The notes beneath the pieces are model-generated. The model saw nothing but the letters and a program-made list of their open reading frames with translations, had not been told where the DNA came from and searched no databases. Source: Catellatospora sichuanensis (GTDB lineage: Bacteria > Actinomycetota > Actinomycetes > Mycobacteriales > Micromonosporaceae). Taken from it: a stretch of DNA of 64,000 nucleotides. The DNA lies in the NCBI RefSeq assembly GCF_007483665.1, contig NZ_VIQO01000013.1:186001-250000 (forward strand), read 5' to 3'. Both the position numbers and the translations under genes were made by a program. Positions within the stretch are counted from its first letter, which is position 1. The number at the start of each line of letters is the position of its first letter. Shown in pieces: positions 52,321 through 61,006 of this stretch.

Positions 52321-53583
52321 TCAGCGCTCCAGGACCGCGACGACGCCCTGGCCGCCGGCGGCGCAGATGGAGACGAGGGCGCGGCCCTTGCCCTTCTGCG
52401 CCAGGAGTTTCGCGGCGGTGGCGACGATGCGGCCGCCGGTCGCGGCGAACGGGTGGCCGGCGGCGAGCGAGGAGCCGTTGACGTTGAGACGCGAGCGGTC
52501 GATCGCGCCCAGCCCGTTGGACTCCCACGCGGCCAGGGTCGCCAGCACCTGCGACGCGAACGCCTCGTGGATCTCGTAGAAGTCGAAGTCCTGCAGTTTC
52601 AGGTCGAGCCGGGACAGCAGCTGCGGCACCGCGTACACCGGGGCCATGAGCAGGCCCTCGGGCTCCGGGTCGCCGTGCACGAAGTCGACGGCGGCGGTCT
52701 GCGCGGTGACGAAGTGCGCGAGCACCGGCAGTTTGCGATCGGCGGCCCACTCGTCGGTGCCGAGCAGCACGACCGCGGCCCCGTCGGTCAGCGGGGTGGA
52801 GTTGCCCGCGGTCATGGTGGGGTTCTTGCCACGCAGGCCGTAGACGGGCTTGAGCGCGCCGAGCTTCTCCAGCGAACTGTCCGGGCGCAGGTTCTGGTCG
52901 CGGGTGAGGCCCAGATACGGCGTGAGCAGATCGTCGAAGAAGCCCGCGTCGTACGCGGCGGCCAGTTTGCGGTGCGAGTCCAGGGCCAGCTCGTCCTGAT
53001 CGGCGCGGGTGACGGCCCAGCGCTCGGCGGTGATCGCGGCGTGCTCGCCCATGGACAGGCCGGTGCGCGGCTCGGCGTTGCGGGGCAGCTCGGGTTTGAA
53101 CGGCTGCAGCGGGCGCAGCGCCATCGCGGCCTTGATCCGTTCGCCCGTGGTGCGAGCGTTGTTGAGGCGCAGCAGGATGCGGCGGAACTGCTCGTTGAGG
53201 GCGAGCGGCGCGTCGGAGGTGGTGTCGACACCACCGGCGATACCGGACTCCAGCTGGCCGAGCGCGATCTTGTTGGCCAGGTAGGTGATCGCCTGGAGGC
53301 CGGTGCCGCAGGCCTGCTGCAGGTCGACGGCGGGGGTGGCCGGGTCGAGGCCGGTGCCGAGCACGGATTCGCGGGTGAGGTTGAAGTCGCGGGAGTGTTT
53401 GAGCACCGCGCCCGCGGCCACCTCACCGAGGCGCTGCCCGGCCAGGCCGTGGCGGGCGACGAGGCCGTCCAGCGCGGCCGTGAGCATGTCCTGGTTGGAG
53501 GCCCGGGCGTACCGGCTGTTGGAGCGGGCGAACGGGATGCGGTTGCCGCCGATCACAGCCACCTTGCGCACTCTGTCAGTCAC
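52321..53583 (-). CDS. fadA: Acetyl-CoA acyltransferase / thiolase, FadA2-like
   Basis: 420 residues, GTG start at 53583 with AGGAGG 5 nt upstream. Catalytic residues: Cys in VDLQQACGTGLQAITYLANK, His in YEIHEAFASQVLA, and the C-terminal SICAAGGQG with the second Cys; the NVNGSSLAAGHPFAATGGRI loop is also typical. It cleaves 3-ketoacyl-CoA to acetyl-CoA, or runs in reverse. The neighbour order (divergent fabG4-htdX) equals that around Mycobacterium tuberculosis fadA2, from memory. Confidence 0.92.
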   Translation of the reverse strand: MTDRVRKVAVIGGNRIPFARSNSRYARASNQDMLTAALDGLVARHGLAGQRLGEVAAGAVLKHSRDFNLTRESVLGTGLDPATPAVDLQQACGTGLQAITYLANKIALGQLESGIAGGVDTTSDAPLALNEQFRRILLRLNNARTTGERIKAAMALRPLQPFKPELPRNAEPRTGLSMGEHAAITAERWAVTRADQDELALDSHRKLAAAYDAGFFDDLLTPYLGLTRDQNLRPDSSLEKLGALKPVYGLRGKNPTMTAGNSTPLTDGAAVVLLGTDEWAADRKLPVLAHFVTAQTAAVDFVHGDPEPEGLLMAPVYAVPQLLSRLDLKLQDFDFYEIHEAFASQVLATLAAWESNGLGAIDRSRLNVNGSSLAAGHPFAATGGRIVATAAKLLAQKGKGRALVSICAAGGQGVVAVLER

Positions 53584-53600
53584 AACAGCCTCCTGGTGTC

Positions 53601-53624
53601 AGACCTTACTCGCGAGTAAGGTCT
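53601..53624. promoter_or_regulatory. Perfect 24-bp palindrome between thiolase and fabG4 (half-site AGACCTTACTCG)
   Basis: Positions 53601-53612 read AGACCTTACTCG and 53613-53624 are the exact complement, centred between the divergent thiolase and fabG4. TAAGGT (53617-53622), inside the palindrome, is a -10-like hexamer placed 7 nt before the fabG4 ATG, so a bound repressor would block both promoters. The TTACTCGCGAGTAA core resembles actinobacterial TetR-type operators of fatty-acid genes, but I cannot name the regulator. Confidence 0.8.
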
Positions 53625-53629
53625 ACCGC

Positions 53630-54931
53630 ATGAGCGACCGTTACACAAGTTTCGCAAGGTCCGGGCCGGGGCGGGCGATAGTCAAGCGGCTCGGGCTGCC
53701 CGATCCGCCGCGGCTGCCGCGATACCGGTCAGGCGATGCGCTCATCCCCGGGCCGGTGCTCGTCGGGCCGTCCGACGGCCCGCGCTACGAGGAGCTGGCC
53801 AAGCTGCTCGGCTCGAACGAGGAGGGCGAGAAGCACCACGCGCTGGTCTTCGACGCCACGGGCATCACCACGCCCGCCGGGCTGCGGGCGCTCTACGACT
53901 TCTTCCACCCGGTGGCGCGGGCGCTCACCCCGGCCGGCCGCGTGATCGTGCTGGGCCTGCCGCTGAGCAGCGCCGCCGACCCCGGCCAGGCCGCGGCCCA
54001 GCAGGCGCTCGACGGATTCGTGCGCAGCATCGGCAAGGAGTTCGGCCGGGGCACCACGGCCCAGCTGGTCCGGGTGCACCCGGAGGCCGACGTCGCCGCG
54101 CTGCGCTCGACGCTGGAGTTCCTGATCTCGACGAAGTCGGCGTACGTCAGCGGGCAGACGATCACGGTGGACGCGACGCCGGCGCCCGACACGAAGGACC
54201 TGACCGGCAAGGTCGCGCTGGTGACCGGGGCGGCGCGGGGCATCGGCGCGGCCATGGCCCGGGTGCTGGCCCGCGACGGGGCGCACGTGATCTGCCTGGA
54301 CGTGCCGGCGGCCGGGGACGACCTGGCCAAGGTCGCCAACGAGGTGCGCGGCGAGGCGTACCAGCTGGACCTGACCGGCACCGACGCCGCGCAGCGGCTG
54401 GTCGACCACGTCCGGGAGCGGCACGGCCGGCTCGACGTGCTGGTCCACAACGCGGGCATCACCCGCGACAAGACGCTCGCGAACATGGATCAGACCCGCT
54501 GGGACAGCGTGCTCAAAGTCAACCTGATCGCCCCGGCGCACGTCACCGAGGCGCTGCTCGACGCGGGCCTGATCCCGGCGGGCGGCCGTGTCATCGGGGT
54601 CGCCTCGATCGCGGGCATCGCCGGCAACCGCGGGCAGACCAACTACGCCGCCAGCAAGGCCGGCGTGATCGGCTGGGTGCGCGCGCTCGCGCCGGTGCTC
54701 GCCGCGCAGGGCGTCACCGTCAACGCGGTCGCGCCGGGCTTCATCGAAACCGCGATGACCGCGAAGATGCCGGTGCTCATCCGCGAGGTGGGGCGGCGGA
54801 TGAACAGCCTGTCCCAGGGCGGCCTGCCGGTCGACGTCGCCGAGACGGTGGCCTGGTTCGCCGCGCCCGGCTCGGCCGCGGTGACCGGCAACGTGGTCCG
54901 GGTCTGCGGCCAGTCGCTGCTGGGGGCCTGA
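53630..54931 (+). CDS. fabG4: 3-oxoacyl-ACP reductase, FabG4-like (two Rossmann domains)
   Basis: 433 residues, longer than ordinary FabG (about 245). The N-terminal about 170 residues are a flavodoxin/Rossmann-like domain without the reductase motifs, as in M. tuberculosis FabG4 (HMwFabG), and the C-terminal SDR domain carries VALVTGAARGIGAAMARVLA, LVHNAGITRDKT, the catalytic Ser-Tyr-Lys in GVASIAGIAGNRGQTNYAASK and VAPGFIETAMT. It reduces 3-oxoacyl thioesters, usually with NADH. The ATG 53630 lies 5 bp after the palindrome with no ribosome-binding site, so the mRNA is probably leaderless. It overlaps htdX by 1 nt. Confidence 0.92.
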   Translation: MSDRYTSFARSGPGRAIVKRLGLPDPPRLPRYRSGDALIPGPVLVGPSDGPRYEELAKLLGSNEEGEKHHALVFDATGITTPAGLRALYDFFHPVARALTPAGRVIVLGLPLSSAADPGQAAAQQALDGFVRSIGKEFGRGTTAQLVRVHPEADVAALRSTLEFLISTKSAYVSGQTITVDATPAPDTKDLTGKVALVTGAARGIGAAMARVLARDGAHVICLDVPAAGDDLAKVANEVRGEAYQLDLTGTDAAQRLVDHVRERHGRLDVLVHNAGITRDKTLANMDQTRWDSVLKVNLIAPAHVTEALLDAGLIPAGGRVIGVASIAGIAGNRGQTNYAASKAGVIGWVRALAPVLAAQGVTVNAVAPGFIETAMTAKMPVLIREVGRRMNSLSQGGLPVDVAETVAWFAAPGSAAVTGNVVRVCGQSLLGA

Positions 54932-55731
54932 TGCCGAGCATGCTGCGCGCCGCGCTGTCCGTGCTGCCCTTTCCCCGGCCGAGCACGCTGCCCGAGGACA
55001 CGATGACCGGCACGGTCACCGTCGACCCCGAACACCTGGCCCGCTACCAGCGGGTATGCGGGTTCCGGCTGAGCGACCGGCTGCCGGTCACGTATCCGCA
55101 CGTGCTGGGCTTCGGCTTGCAGCTCGACCTGATGACCCGGCGCGACTTCCCGTTCCCGGTCGTCGGCGGGGTGCACGTGGCCAACCGGATCGAGCAGCAC
55201 CGGCAGCTCACCGCGGACGACGTGCTCGAACTCGCGGTGCACGCGCAGGACCTGCGCGACCACCCGCGCGGCCGGCAGTACGACGTGATCACGACGGCGT
55301 CGGTAGGCGGCGAGGTGGTGTGGCGGGACGTGTCGACCTACCTGCGCAAGGGACCGAGCGTCGAGCCGAAGGGCGAGCGCCCCGCCCGCGAGCCCGCCCC
55401 GGCGACGCCGCCGCACGCGACGTGGCGGGTGCCGACGTCGACCGGCACCGCGTACGCCGACGCGTCCGGCGACCACAACCCGATCCACACCTCGTGGGCG
55501 GGCGCGCGACTGTTCGGCTTCCCCAGACCCATCGCGCACGGCATGTGGAGCAAGGCCCGCTGCCTGGCCGCGCTCGAAGGGCGACTGCCTGCGGCGTACG
55601 CCGTGGAGGTGTCCTTCAAGCTGCCCATCCTGCTCCCGGCCACGATCGGATTCACCTTCACCGGCCGCGACTTCGCCCTGCGCGACGCCCGCACCGCCAA
55701 GCCCCACCTCTCCGGCACGATCACCTCCTGA
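54931..55731 (+). CDS. htdX: MaoC-family (R)-hydroxyacyl thioester dehydratase, HtdX-like
   Basis: 266 residues from ATG 54931, sharing one base with the fabG4 stop. A double hot-dog architecture is expected. The catalytic segment is YADASGDHNPIHTSWAGARL with Asp and His of hydratase 2 (D-x4-NPIH), followed by FGFPRPIAHGMWSKA. The N-terminal half (about 1-130) is a degenerate hot-dog. It dehydrates 3-hydroxyacyl-CoA/ACP. It works with FabG4 and the thiolase. Confidence 0.9.
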   Translation: MPSMLRAALSVLPFPRPSTLPEDTMTGTVTVDPEHLARYQRVCGFRLSDRLPVTYPHVLGFGLQLDLMTRRDFPFPVVGGVHVANRIEQHRQLTADDVLELAVHAQDLRDHPRGRQYDVITTASVGGEVVWRDVSTYLRKGPSVEPKGERPAREPAPATPPHATWRVPTSTGTAYADASGDHNPIHTSWAGARLFGFPRPIAHGMWSKARCLAALEGRLPAAYAVEVSFKLPILLPATIGFTFTGRDFALRDARTAKPHLSGTITS

Positions 55732-55756
55732 CCCGCGCCGCGCTCCGACTGGACTC

Positions 55757-55818
55757 GCCAGTTTCGGGGAAACTGCGGTTATCGGCGGCCTGATTCGCGC
55801 ACTTTCCCCGAAACTGCA
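55757..55818. repeat. Intergenic palindrome, family D
   Basis: The left arm GCCAGTTTCGGGGAAACTGC (from 55757) and right arm CACTTTCCCCGAAACTGCAG (to 55818) are near-complements around a 25-nt centre. It lies between htdX and the leftward tadA gene and can form a hairpin in both RNAs. Confidence 0.7.
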
Positions 55819-55874
55819 GCCGCGCCACGGCCGCGGGGCGGGGTGGCGCGGGGCGGGGTGGCGCGGAGCGGGGG

Positions 55875-56330
55875 TCAGCGGTCGAAGAAGGCGCGGAGCA
55901 GGGTGGCGGACTCGTCGGCCAGCACGCCGGAGTAGACCTCGGGGCGGTGGTTGAGACGGCGGTCGCGCAGCACGTCCCAGAGTGAGCCGGCCGCGCCGGT
56001 CTTCGGCTCCCAGGCGCCGAAGACCACCGTGCCGATGCGAGCCAGCACGATCGCGCCCGCGCACATGGTGCACGGTTCGAGGGTCACCACCAGGGTGCAG
56101 CCCTCGAGCCGCCACGCGCCGAGCCGGGCGGCGGCGGCGCGCAGCGCGAGGATCTCGGCATGCGCGGTCGGGTCGTGGGCGGCTTCCCGCTCGTTGCGGC
56201 CGACCGCCAGCTCCGTGCCGTCGGGGGCGTACACCACCGCGCCGACCGGCACGTCCGCGCTGTCGTCGCAGCCCGCGGCGACGTCGAGGGCGCGGCGCAT
56301 CCACTCCTCGTGCCGCGGCCGGGGTCTCAA
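55875..56330 (-). CDS. tadA: tRNA-specific adenosine deaminase
   Basis: 151 residues, TTG start at 56330 overlapping the upstream stop (TTGA). It deaminates the wobble adenosine of tRNA-Arg(ACG) to inosine. Zinc ligands: His in TAHAEILALRAAA (with catalytic Glu) and the two Cys in TLEPCTMCAGAIVLARI. The N-terminus RPRHEEWMRRALDVA is that of TadA. The TTG start is inferred from the overlap and the domain start; an ATG at 56300 would cut off the first helix. Confidence 0.9.
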   Translation of the reverse strand: MRPRPRHEEWMRRALDVAAGCDDSADVPVGAVVYAPDGTELAVGRNEREAAHDPTAHAEILALRAAAARLGAWRLEGCTLVVTLEPCTMCAGAIVLARIGTVVFGAWEPKTGAAGSLWDVLRDRRLNHRPEVYSGVLADESATLLRAFFDR

Positions 56331-56836
56331 GACTCCCGCAGCTCCTCGACCTCGTCGCCGCAGCCGATCGCCTGGCACACCTCGGCGGTGACGTCGGCGG
56401 GCAGCAGGCCGTCGGTGGCGCAGAGGGTCAGCAGCTTGTGTGCGGAGACGCCGAGGTCGGCCAGCAGGTCGGCGTCGCCGACCGGGTCGGCGGTCGGGTC
56501 GGCGGCGGGGCGGTCCTCGTCGTCGTCGGCCGCCTCGACCTCGTCGATCTCCACGACCGGGACCTCGACGTCGACGAGAAGCAGCTTGCCGAGGCGGGAC
56601 TCGTCGGCGAAGGCCGAGTCGGAACCGAAGATCCGCAGGTCCTCGCCCTCGTCGAGGCGCATGACGACCAGGTAGGCGTCGTCGGACTCGACGAACATCA
56701 AGGAGACGTCGGCACCCGGGTCGGCCTCACGCAGCAGGTCGGCCACCTCGTCCACGTCTGCCGCGTCATGCAGGTTCAGTTCGCTGGCGGCCCAGCCGGA
56801 CCGGCTCCGGACCACCGCGGCGGCGAAGTACGACAC
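56327..56836 (-). CDS. tRNA adenosine deaminase-associated protein
   Basis: 169 residues, GTG start at 56836 after GGGGGGACC. It is an actinobacterial family found upstream of tadA. Features: YFAAAVVRSRSGWAASELNL at the N-terminus, a strongly acidic middle (VVEIDEVEAADDDEDRP), and a helical C-terminal domain with three Cys (LLTLCATDGLLPADVTAEVC and AIGCGDEVEEL). It is presumed to assist TadA; no enzymatic motif is visible. Confidence 0.88.
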   Translation of the reverse strand: MSYFAAAVVRSRSGWAASELNLHDAADVDEVADLLREADPGADVSLMFVESDDAYLVVMRLDEGEDLRIFGSDSAFADESRLGKLLLVDVEVPVVEIDEVEAADDDEDRPAADPTADPVGDADLLADLGVSAHKLLTLCATDGLLPADVTAEVCQAIGCGDEVEELRES

Positions 56837-56946
56837 GGTCCCCCCAAATGGTGTCGATATGGGCTACGAGCGATCCATGATTCGCCCGCGAGACGGCCCT
56901 CAGGCGGCGGTCGGCCGACTGATGACCCTGATCTGACAACGACCCG

Positions 56947-57156
56947 TCAGCCCGCCAGTCGCCGACGCATCGCGATCAGCTCGCGGAGTTTGTCGGCGGC
57001 GACGCCCTTGCCGGCCCCCCGGACGGCACGCGTCATGTTGGAGGCGCCGCCCACGACAGGCAGCAGCCGCTCCCGGCCGGTGCCTCCCGACAGCTCGGCG
57101 AGCAGCTGCAGGCGCCGGCGACAACGGTCCGGATCTGGCTGCTGCGGCGTCCACAT
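56947..57156 (-). CDS. Small hypothetical protein
   Basis: 69 residues. GC at third positions is high along the frame, which supports coding, but no ribosome-binding site precedes ATG 57156. The C-terminal half is helical and basic (TRAVRGAGKGVAADKLRELI, then AMRRRLAG). No family is recognised. A longer alternative frame through the same DNA (56900-57193) looks less coding-like. Confidence 0.5.
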   Translation of the reverse strand: MWTPQQPDPDRCRRRLQLLAELSGGTGRERLLPVVGGASNMTRAVRGAGKGVAADKLRELIAMRRRLAG

Positions 57157-57289
57157 ACAGCCGAGAGTGCCGCGCGAGTGTGAGCTTCGTCAAGTCCGGT
57201 AATGCGGTTGTTTGGTGACGCTTCGTGACCGCCGCTCCTCAGCACGGTACCGGCGGCGCGCTCGTCTCGGGGGTTTAACGCAAGGTCAC

Positions 57290-57598
57290 TCACAGTGGCC
57301 AGGCTCCTCGGCGGATCCACTCCGCGATTACGGAGAGTGCTGCCGCGGTCCAGGCGACGCCGGTCGCCGCGGAGACTCCCGTCGCGACCCCGCGGTCGCC
57401 GTACCGGATCAGGGCCAACGCGGCGGCCCAGGCGAGCAGACCCGCCAGCAGGGTCCAGCCGACGTATCCCCCCAGGGTCACCCCGAACATCCCGAACGAC
57501 AGCAGCCACACCCCCGCCGCCAGCGCGCCGGCGACCACCGCCCAGGGTCGCACCGGATGGGGTTCACGCAGGGTGGGACGCGTTCGAGGCTGGGTCAT
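57290..57598 (-). CDS. Small three-helix membrane protein
   Basis: 102 residues from ATG 57598 with GAGGAG 6 nt upstream. Hydrophobic segments: VVAGALAAGVWLLSFGMFGV, WTLLAGLLAWAAALALI and VSAATGVAWTAAALSVIAEW. The N-terminus is basic and Pro/Thr-rich. No motif is recognised. It lies downstream of the prephenate dehydrogenase gene in the same orientation, 73 bp away, and may be co-transcribed. Confidence 0.7.
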   Translation of the reverse strand: MTQPRTRPTLREPHPVRPWAVVAGALAAGVWLLSFGMFGVTLGGYVGWTLLAGLLAWAAALALIRYGDRGVATGVSAATGVAWTAAALSVIAEWIRRGAWPL

Positions 57599-57671
57599 GC
57601 CTGCTCCTCGCTGCGCTCGTCGACGGCATGACCGGGACTGAGCCACCCGGTTCGCGTGCTCCGCTCGCTCA

Positions 57672-58664
57672 CTACCCTTCAACCGGCAGGAAAGCCGTCA
57701 CGGTACGGCGATCCGCCGCGACCTCGGTGATCCAGCCCCCGGCGCGGCCCAGCCGCAGCAGCGTCTCCGCCCGGACCGGGACCTGCTCGGGGCGGCCCGG
57801 AGCGGGCGGCCAGGCCTGCCGGGCGGCATGGCCGTCCTTCGCCCAGTCGCGCACCGCGCGCAGCGGGTCACGGCCCTCCAGCGCCTTGGCCGCCTCGTCC
57901 AGCCGGTCCTGCACGTCGCCGAGCGCGGTCAGCACCGCCGCCGCGTTGCCGCCGCACATCGCGGCCACCAGCTCGGGCCGGCTGCCCGCGACCCGGGTGC
58001 CGTCCCGGAACGAGCCCGCGGCCAGGGTCAGCGCCAGCGGGTCGCCCGCGGCCGTCGCCGCCAGGGCCAGCGCCAGCAGGTGCGGCACGTGGCTGATGAC
58101 CGCCACCGCGCGGTCGTGCTCGGCGCTGGTCGACGGCACCACCCGAGCGCCCAGCGAGGTGACCAGGCCGGCCACGGTGAGCCAGTCGTCCAGGCCGGTC
58201 GGCTCGTCCAGGCACAGCACCCAGGCGCAGCCCGTGAACAGGGCCGGATCGGCGGACGCGAAGCCGGAGGCGGACTTGCCCGCCATCGGGTGCCCGCCGA
58301 CGAACCCGGCGAGCGGGTTGGCCGCCCGGCGCAACCGGGCCGCGACCGCCTCGCGTACCGGCCCCTTCACCGAAGTCACGTCGGTGATCAGGCCGTGGTA
58401 GCCGCTGGCCACCAGCGCGTCGAGCACGTCGTCCAGGGCCGGCAGCGGCACCGCCAGCACCACCAGTTCGGCGTCGGCCGCGGCGTCGCGGATGGTCGCG
58501 GTGAGCTGCCAGCGCTGCGCCGCGGGCACCCGGGCCGCCGCGCTGCGGGCCGTGGCCCGGGTCTCCGGGTCGGCGTCGAACCCGAGCACGCGGTGCCCGG
58601 CAGCGGACAGGGCGCGCATGAGTGAGCCGCCGATGAGTCCGAGTCCGATCACCGCGATGTTCAC
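57672..58664 (-). CDS. tyrA: Prephenate dehydrogenase
   Basis: 330 residues from GTG 58664. The NAD(P)-binding motif is at the very N-terminus (NIAVIGLGLIGGSLMRALSA). Next come LVVLAVPLPALDDVLDALVA, DVTSVKGPV, FVGGHPMAGKSASGF with the active-site His, and HDRAVAVISHVPHLLALAL. It oxidatively decarboxylates prephenate to 4-hydroxyphenylpyruvate for tyrosine synthesis (an arogenate-specific activity is also possible). No aroH/pheA-type chorismate mutase is fused or adjacent. Confidence 0.92.
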   Translation of the reverse strand: MNIAVIGLGLIGGSLMRALSAAGHRVLGFDADPETRATARSAAARVPAAQRWQLTATIRDAAADAELVVLAVPLPALDDVLDALVASGYHGLITDVTSVKGPVREAVAARLRRAANPLAGFVGGHPMAGKSASGFASADPALFTGCAWVLCLDEPTGLDDWLTVAGLVTSLGARVVPSTSAEHDRAVAVISHVPHLLALALAATAAGDPLALTLAAGSFRDGTRVAGSRPELVAAMCGGNAAAVLTALGDVQDRLDEAAKALEGRDPLRAVRDWAKDGHAARQAWPPAPGRPEQVPVRAETLLRLGRAGGWITEVAADRRTVTAFLPVEG

Positions 58665-58729
58665 ACGCGCAGCCTGCCACACCGTGAGCGTGGGAGCGTC
58701 GGCCCGGTGGGTGCCTCGTTGGGTATGAC

Positions 58730-59914
58730 GTGCTGAAATGTTCGACATTGCGCAATATGACGGTGACCGCGGCACTCGGCGTGCTGATCTCACCGCTGGC
58801 CTTCACGGCCGTCCTCGCCGCACCGGTGAACCCGGCTCCGGCTCCTTCAGTGACCTTCAACGGGGAGGTGCTCGCCACCACGTACTGGGGCGGCACCATC
58901 TACGTCGGCGGCGACTTCACCTCGGTCACCAGCAACGGCAAGTCGGTCGGACGGTCGCGGCTGGCGGCCGTGGACGCACGGACCGGCGCGCTGCTGCCGT
59001 GGAACCCCGGCGCGGACGCCCGGGTCACCGCGCTGACCGCGGACGGCGGAGGTGTCTACGCCGCCGGCTCGTTCCACAAGGTGAACGGCGTCAACCGCGA
59101 CAACCTGGCGAAGATCAGCGCCTCGGGCGCCGTGGAGAGCACCTTCAAGCACTCGATCTCCGGCACGCCGTACGCCATCGCCGTCGGGCACGGCCGGGTC
59201 TACCTGGGCGGCTCCATCACCAGCGTGGACGGGCAGGAGCGCACCCGGGCCGCCGCGTTCGACGCGCGCTCCGGCGCGCTGGACCCGAACTGGCGGCCGC
59301 ACGTCAACGACATCGTGCGCGCCCTGCTGGTCTCGTCCGACCGCGTCTACCTCGGCGGACGCTTCAATGCGGTGAACTGGCTCAGGGGCACCGGCAAGGT
59401 GGCCGCGGTCGATCCGGCGCAGGGCGAGGTCGATCTGGGCTTCTGGTCCCACGTGACGGCGATGGTGCACGACCTGGCCCTGGACGGCGGCACGCTGTAC
59501 GCCGGGATCGACGGCGGCGGCGGGCGGGCCACCGCGATGGACCTGGCCGGCACCGCGAAGTGGACCATCACCACCGACGGCGACGTACAGGCCGTGGCCG
59601 TGCTCGACGGCACGGTCTACCTCGGCGGGCACTTCGACAACGTGTGCAAGAGCGCCAACGTCGGCAACAAGGGCGTCTGCCTCGACGGCTCGACCCGCCG
59701 CGTCAAGCTGGCCGCGGTGACCACGTCCGGCGAGCTGCTGCCGTGGACCGCGAACGGCAACGGTTCGGTCGGCGTGAACACCCTCAGCGCCAGCCGGGAA
59801 CTGGGGCAGCTTGTCGCCGGGGGCGCGTACACCGCGATCAACGGCAATCAGCAGCGCCGCTTCGCGCTGTTCAACCTGGTCAACCGCCCGGGTTTCCTGG
59901 ACAGCGGCTGGTGA
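58730..59914 (+). CDS. Secreted beta-propeller protein of unknown function
   Basis: 394 residues from GTG 58730 (ATG 58757 also possible). A signal peptide (TVTAALGVLISPLAFTAVLA) precedes repeated units of the form (V/I)YxGGxF(T/N)xV ... RxxLAAVDxxTGALxPWxP, for example TIYVGGDFTSV, GVYAAGSFHKVNGVNR, RVYLGGSITSVDGQER, RVYLGGRFNAV and TVYLGGHFDNV. These are delta-60/DUF5122-type propeller blades. Residues VCKSANVGNKGVC could form a disulfide loop. No catalytic motif is visible; binding of carbohydrate or protein is a guess. Confidence 0.75.
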   Translation: MLKCSTLRNMTVTAALGVLISPLAFTAVLAAPVNPAPAPSVTFNGEVLATTYWGGTIYVGGDFTSVTSNGKSVGRSRLAAVDARTGALLPWNPGADARVTALTADGGGVYAAGSFHKVNGVNRDNLAKISASGAVESTFKHSISGTPYAIAVGHGRVYLGGSITSVDGQERTRAAAFDARSGALDPNWRPHVNDIVRALLVSSDRVYLGGRFNAVNWLRGTGKVAAVDPAQGEVDLGFWSHVTAMVHDLALDGGTLYAGIDGGGGRATAMDLAGTAKWTITTDGDVQAVAVLDGTVYLGGHFDNVCKSANVGNKGVCLDGSTRRVKLAAVTTSGELLPWTANGNGSVGVNTLSASRELGQLVAGGAYTAINGNQQRRFALFNLVNRPGFLDSGW

Positions 59915-59926
59915 TCCGGCCTTGAT

Positions 59927-59969
59927 CACGAGAATGGGCTCCCGCCGACCGCGGGAGCCCATTCTCGTG
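59927..59969. terminator. Strong bidirectional terminator hairpin
   Basis: CACGAGAATGGGCTCCCGC (59927-59945) and GCGGGAGCCCATTCTCGTG (59951-59969) are perfect 19-bp complements with a 5-nt loop, between convergent genes. No T run. Confidence 0.85.
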
Positions 59970-59976
59970 TCACGGG

Positions 59977-61002
59977 TTACTTGATGTTCTGGATCATTAC
60001 CGCGATCAGACCGGCGACCACCGGGGAGAGCACGACCAGACCGGCCTTCAGCTCGCCGAACGTGGTCTGGTCGAGCCCGAGCAGCTTCTCCAGTTTCGCC
60101 TTGTTCTCCGCCGCCTCGATCAGCTCGCCGGTCGGCACCTCGCCCAGGGAGAAATGCCGCTCCAGGTAGAGCTGCCCACGCCTGCGCAGCGTCGCCGCGG
60201 TCGGGGCGAACATGGTGCCGACGACGAACGAGGCGACTACGCCGGAGTAGAGCACCACGCCCTTGTCCAGCTTCGGACCGAAGCCGATCGCGGTCGCGTT
60301 GACCGCCATCACCAGCAACACGAGGATGCCGAGCTGGCTCAGCATGCGCGAGCACATCCGGCGCAGCCGCAGCAGCGCGTCCAGTTGCTGGCCAGGCGTG
60401 CCCGGCAGTGGATCCGCGACCACCTGCTTCACCGCTGCGAGGGTCGCCGCGCTGGTGAGCCCGCCGAAGATGGCCAGGGCCGACAGCGCGACCCCGCGGC
60501 TGGTCAGGTTGTCCGCGCCGCTGTCGCTGCGCAGCACGAACGGCGTCGCATAGACCAGCGCACCGGCGACCACGAGCACGGTTCCCACGGAGAACCACAC
60601 CCGCCACTTCACGATGGTGTGCAACCGGCGCACCTCGGCCCACCGCGACAGGCCGAACCCGAACGCCTCCCCGGCCGCGGCGCCCAGCAGCGCGGCGACC
60701 ACGACGAACGTCATCGGGTGCTTCTCGCTGGACCAGGCGATGCCCGCCCCGATCAGCGCCCCGACGAGCATCGTGAGCAGACGGAAGTCGCCGATCGACC
60801 AGCCGCGGGCCTCACGCGCGTCGGCCTGGTGCGCGGCAGCGACGACACCCGCCTGCCCGGCGGGCCGCTCGTGCTCGGCGTAGTCGAAGGCCCCGATCAG
60901 CCCGCCGGACGGCGGCACCGGCTCGGCGCCGGGGTGGTGCGGGTCGGACTGGCGTTGCTGGATCACGCGAAACTCTCCCGTCGGCATCGGCTCCACCGGC
61001 AT
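59977..61002 (-). CDS. Polytopic membrane protein, unknown; operon partner of the M48 protease
   Basis: 341 residues from ATG 61002, whose GGGGAG lies in the end of the upstream gene. A soluble head of about 60 residues is followed by seven hydrophobic segments (for example LTMLVGALIGAGIAWSS, VWFSVGTVLVVAGALVYATP and GILVLLVMAVNATAIGFG), with a soluble loop of charged helix (ENKAKLEKLLGLDQTTFGEL) before the last helix. I do not recognise the family. Translation is coupled to the M48 peptidase, suggesting a membrane complex. Confidence 0.7.
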   Translation of the reverse strand: MPVEPMPTGEFRVIQQRQSDPHHPGAEPVPPSGGLIGAFDYAEHERPAGQAGVVAAAHQADAREARGWSIGDFRLLTMLVGALIGAGIAWSSEKHPMTFVVVAALLGAAAGEAFGFGLSRWAEVRRLHTIVKWRVWFSVGTVLVVAGALVYATPFVLRSDSGADNLTSRGVALSALAIFGGLTSAATLAAVKQVVADPLPGTPGQQLDALLRLRRMCSRMLSQLGILVLLVMAVNATAIGFGPKLDKGVVLYSGVVASFVVGTMFAPTAATLRRRGQLYLERHFSLGEVPTGELIEAAENKAKLEKLLGLDQTTFGELKAGLVVLSPVVAGLIAVMIQNIK

Positions 61003-61006
61003 GCGC

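Noticed and set aside
56900-57193. A 97-codon leftward frame overlapping the small hypothetical gene
   Set aside because: The 56947-57156 frame has the stronger third-position GC bias, so I kept that one instead.
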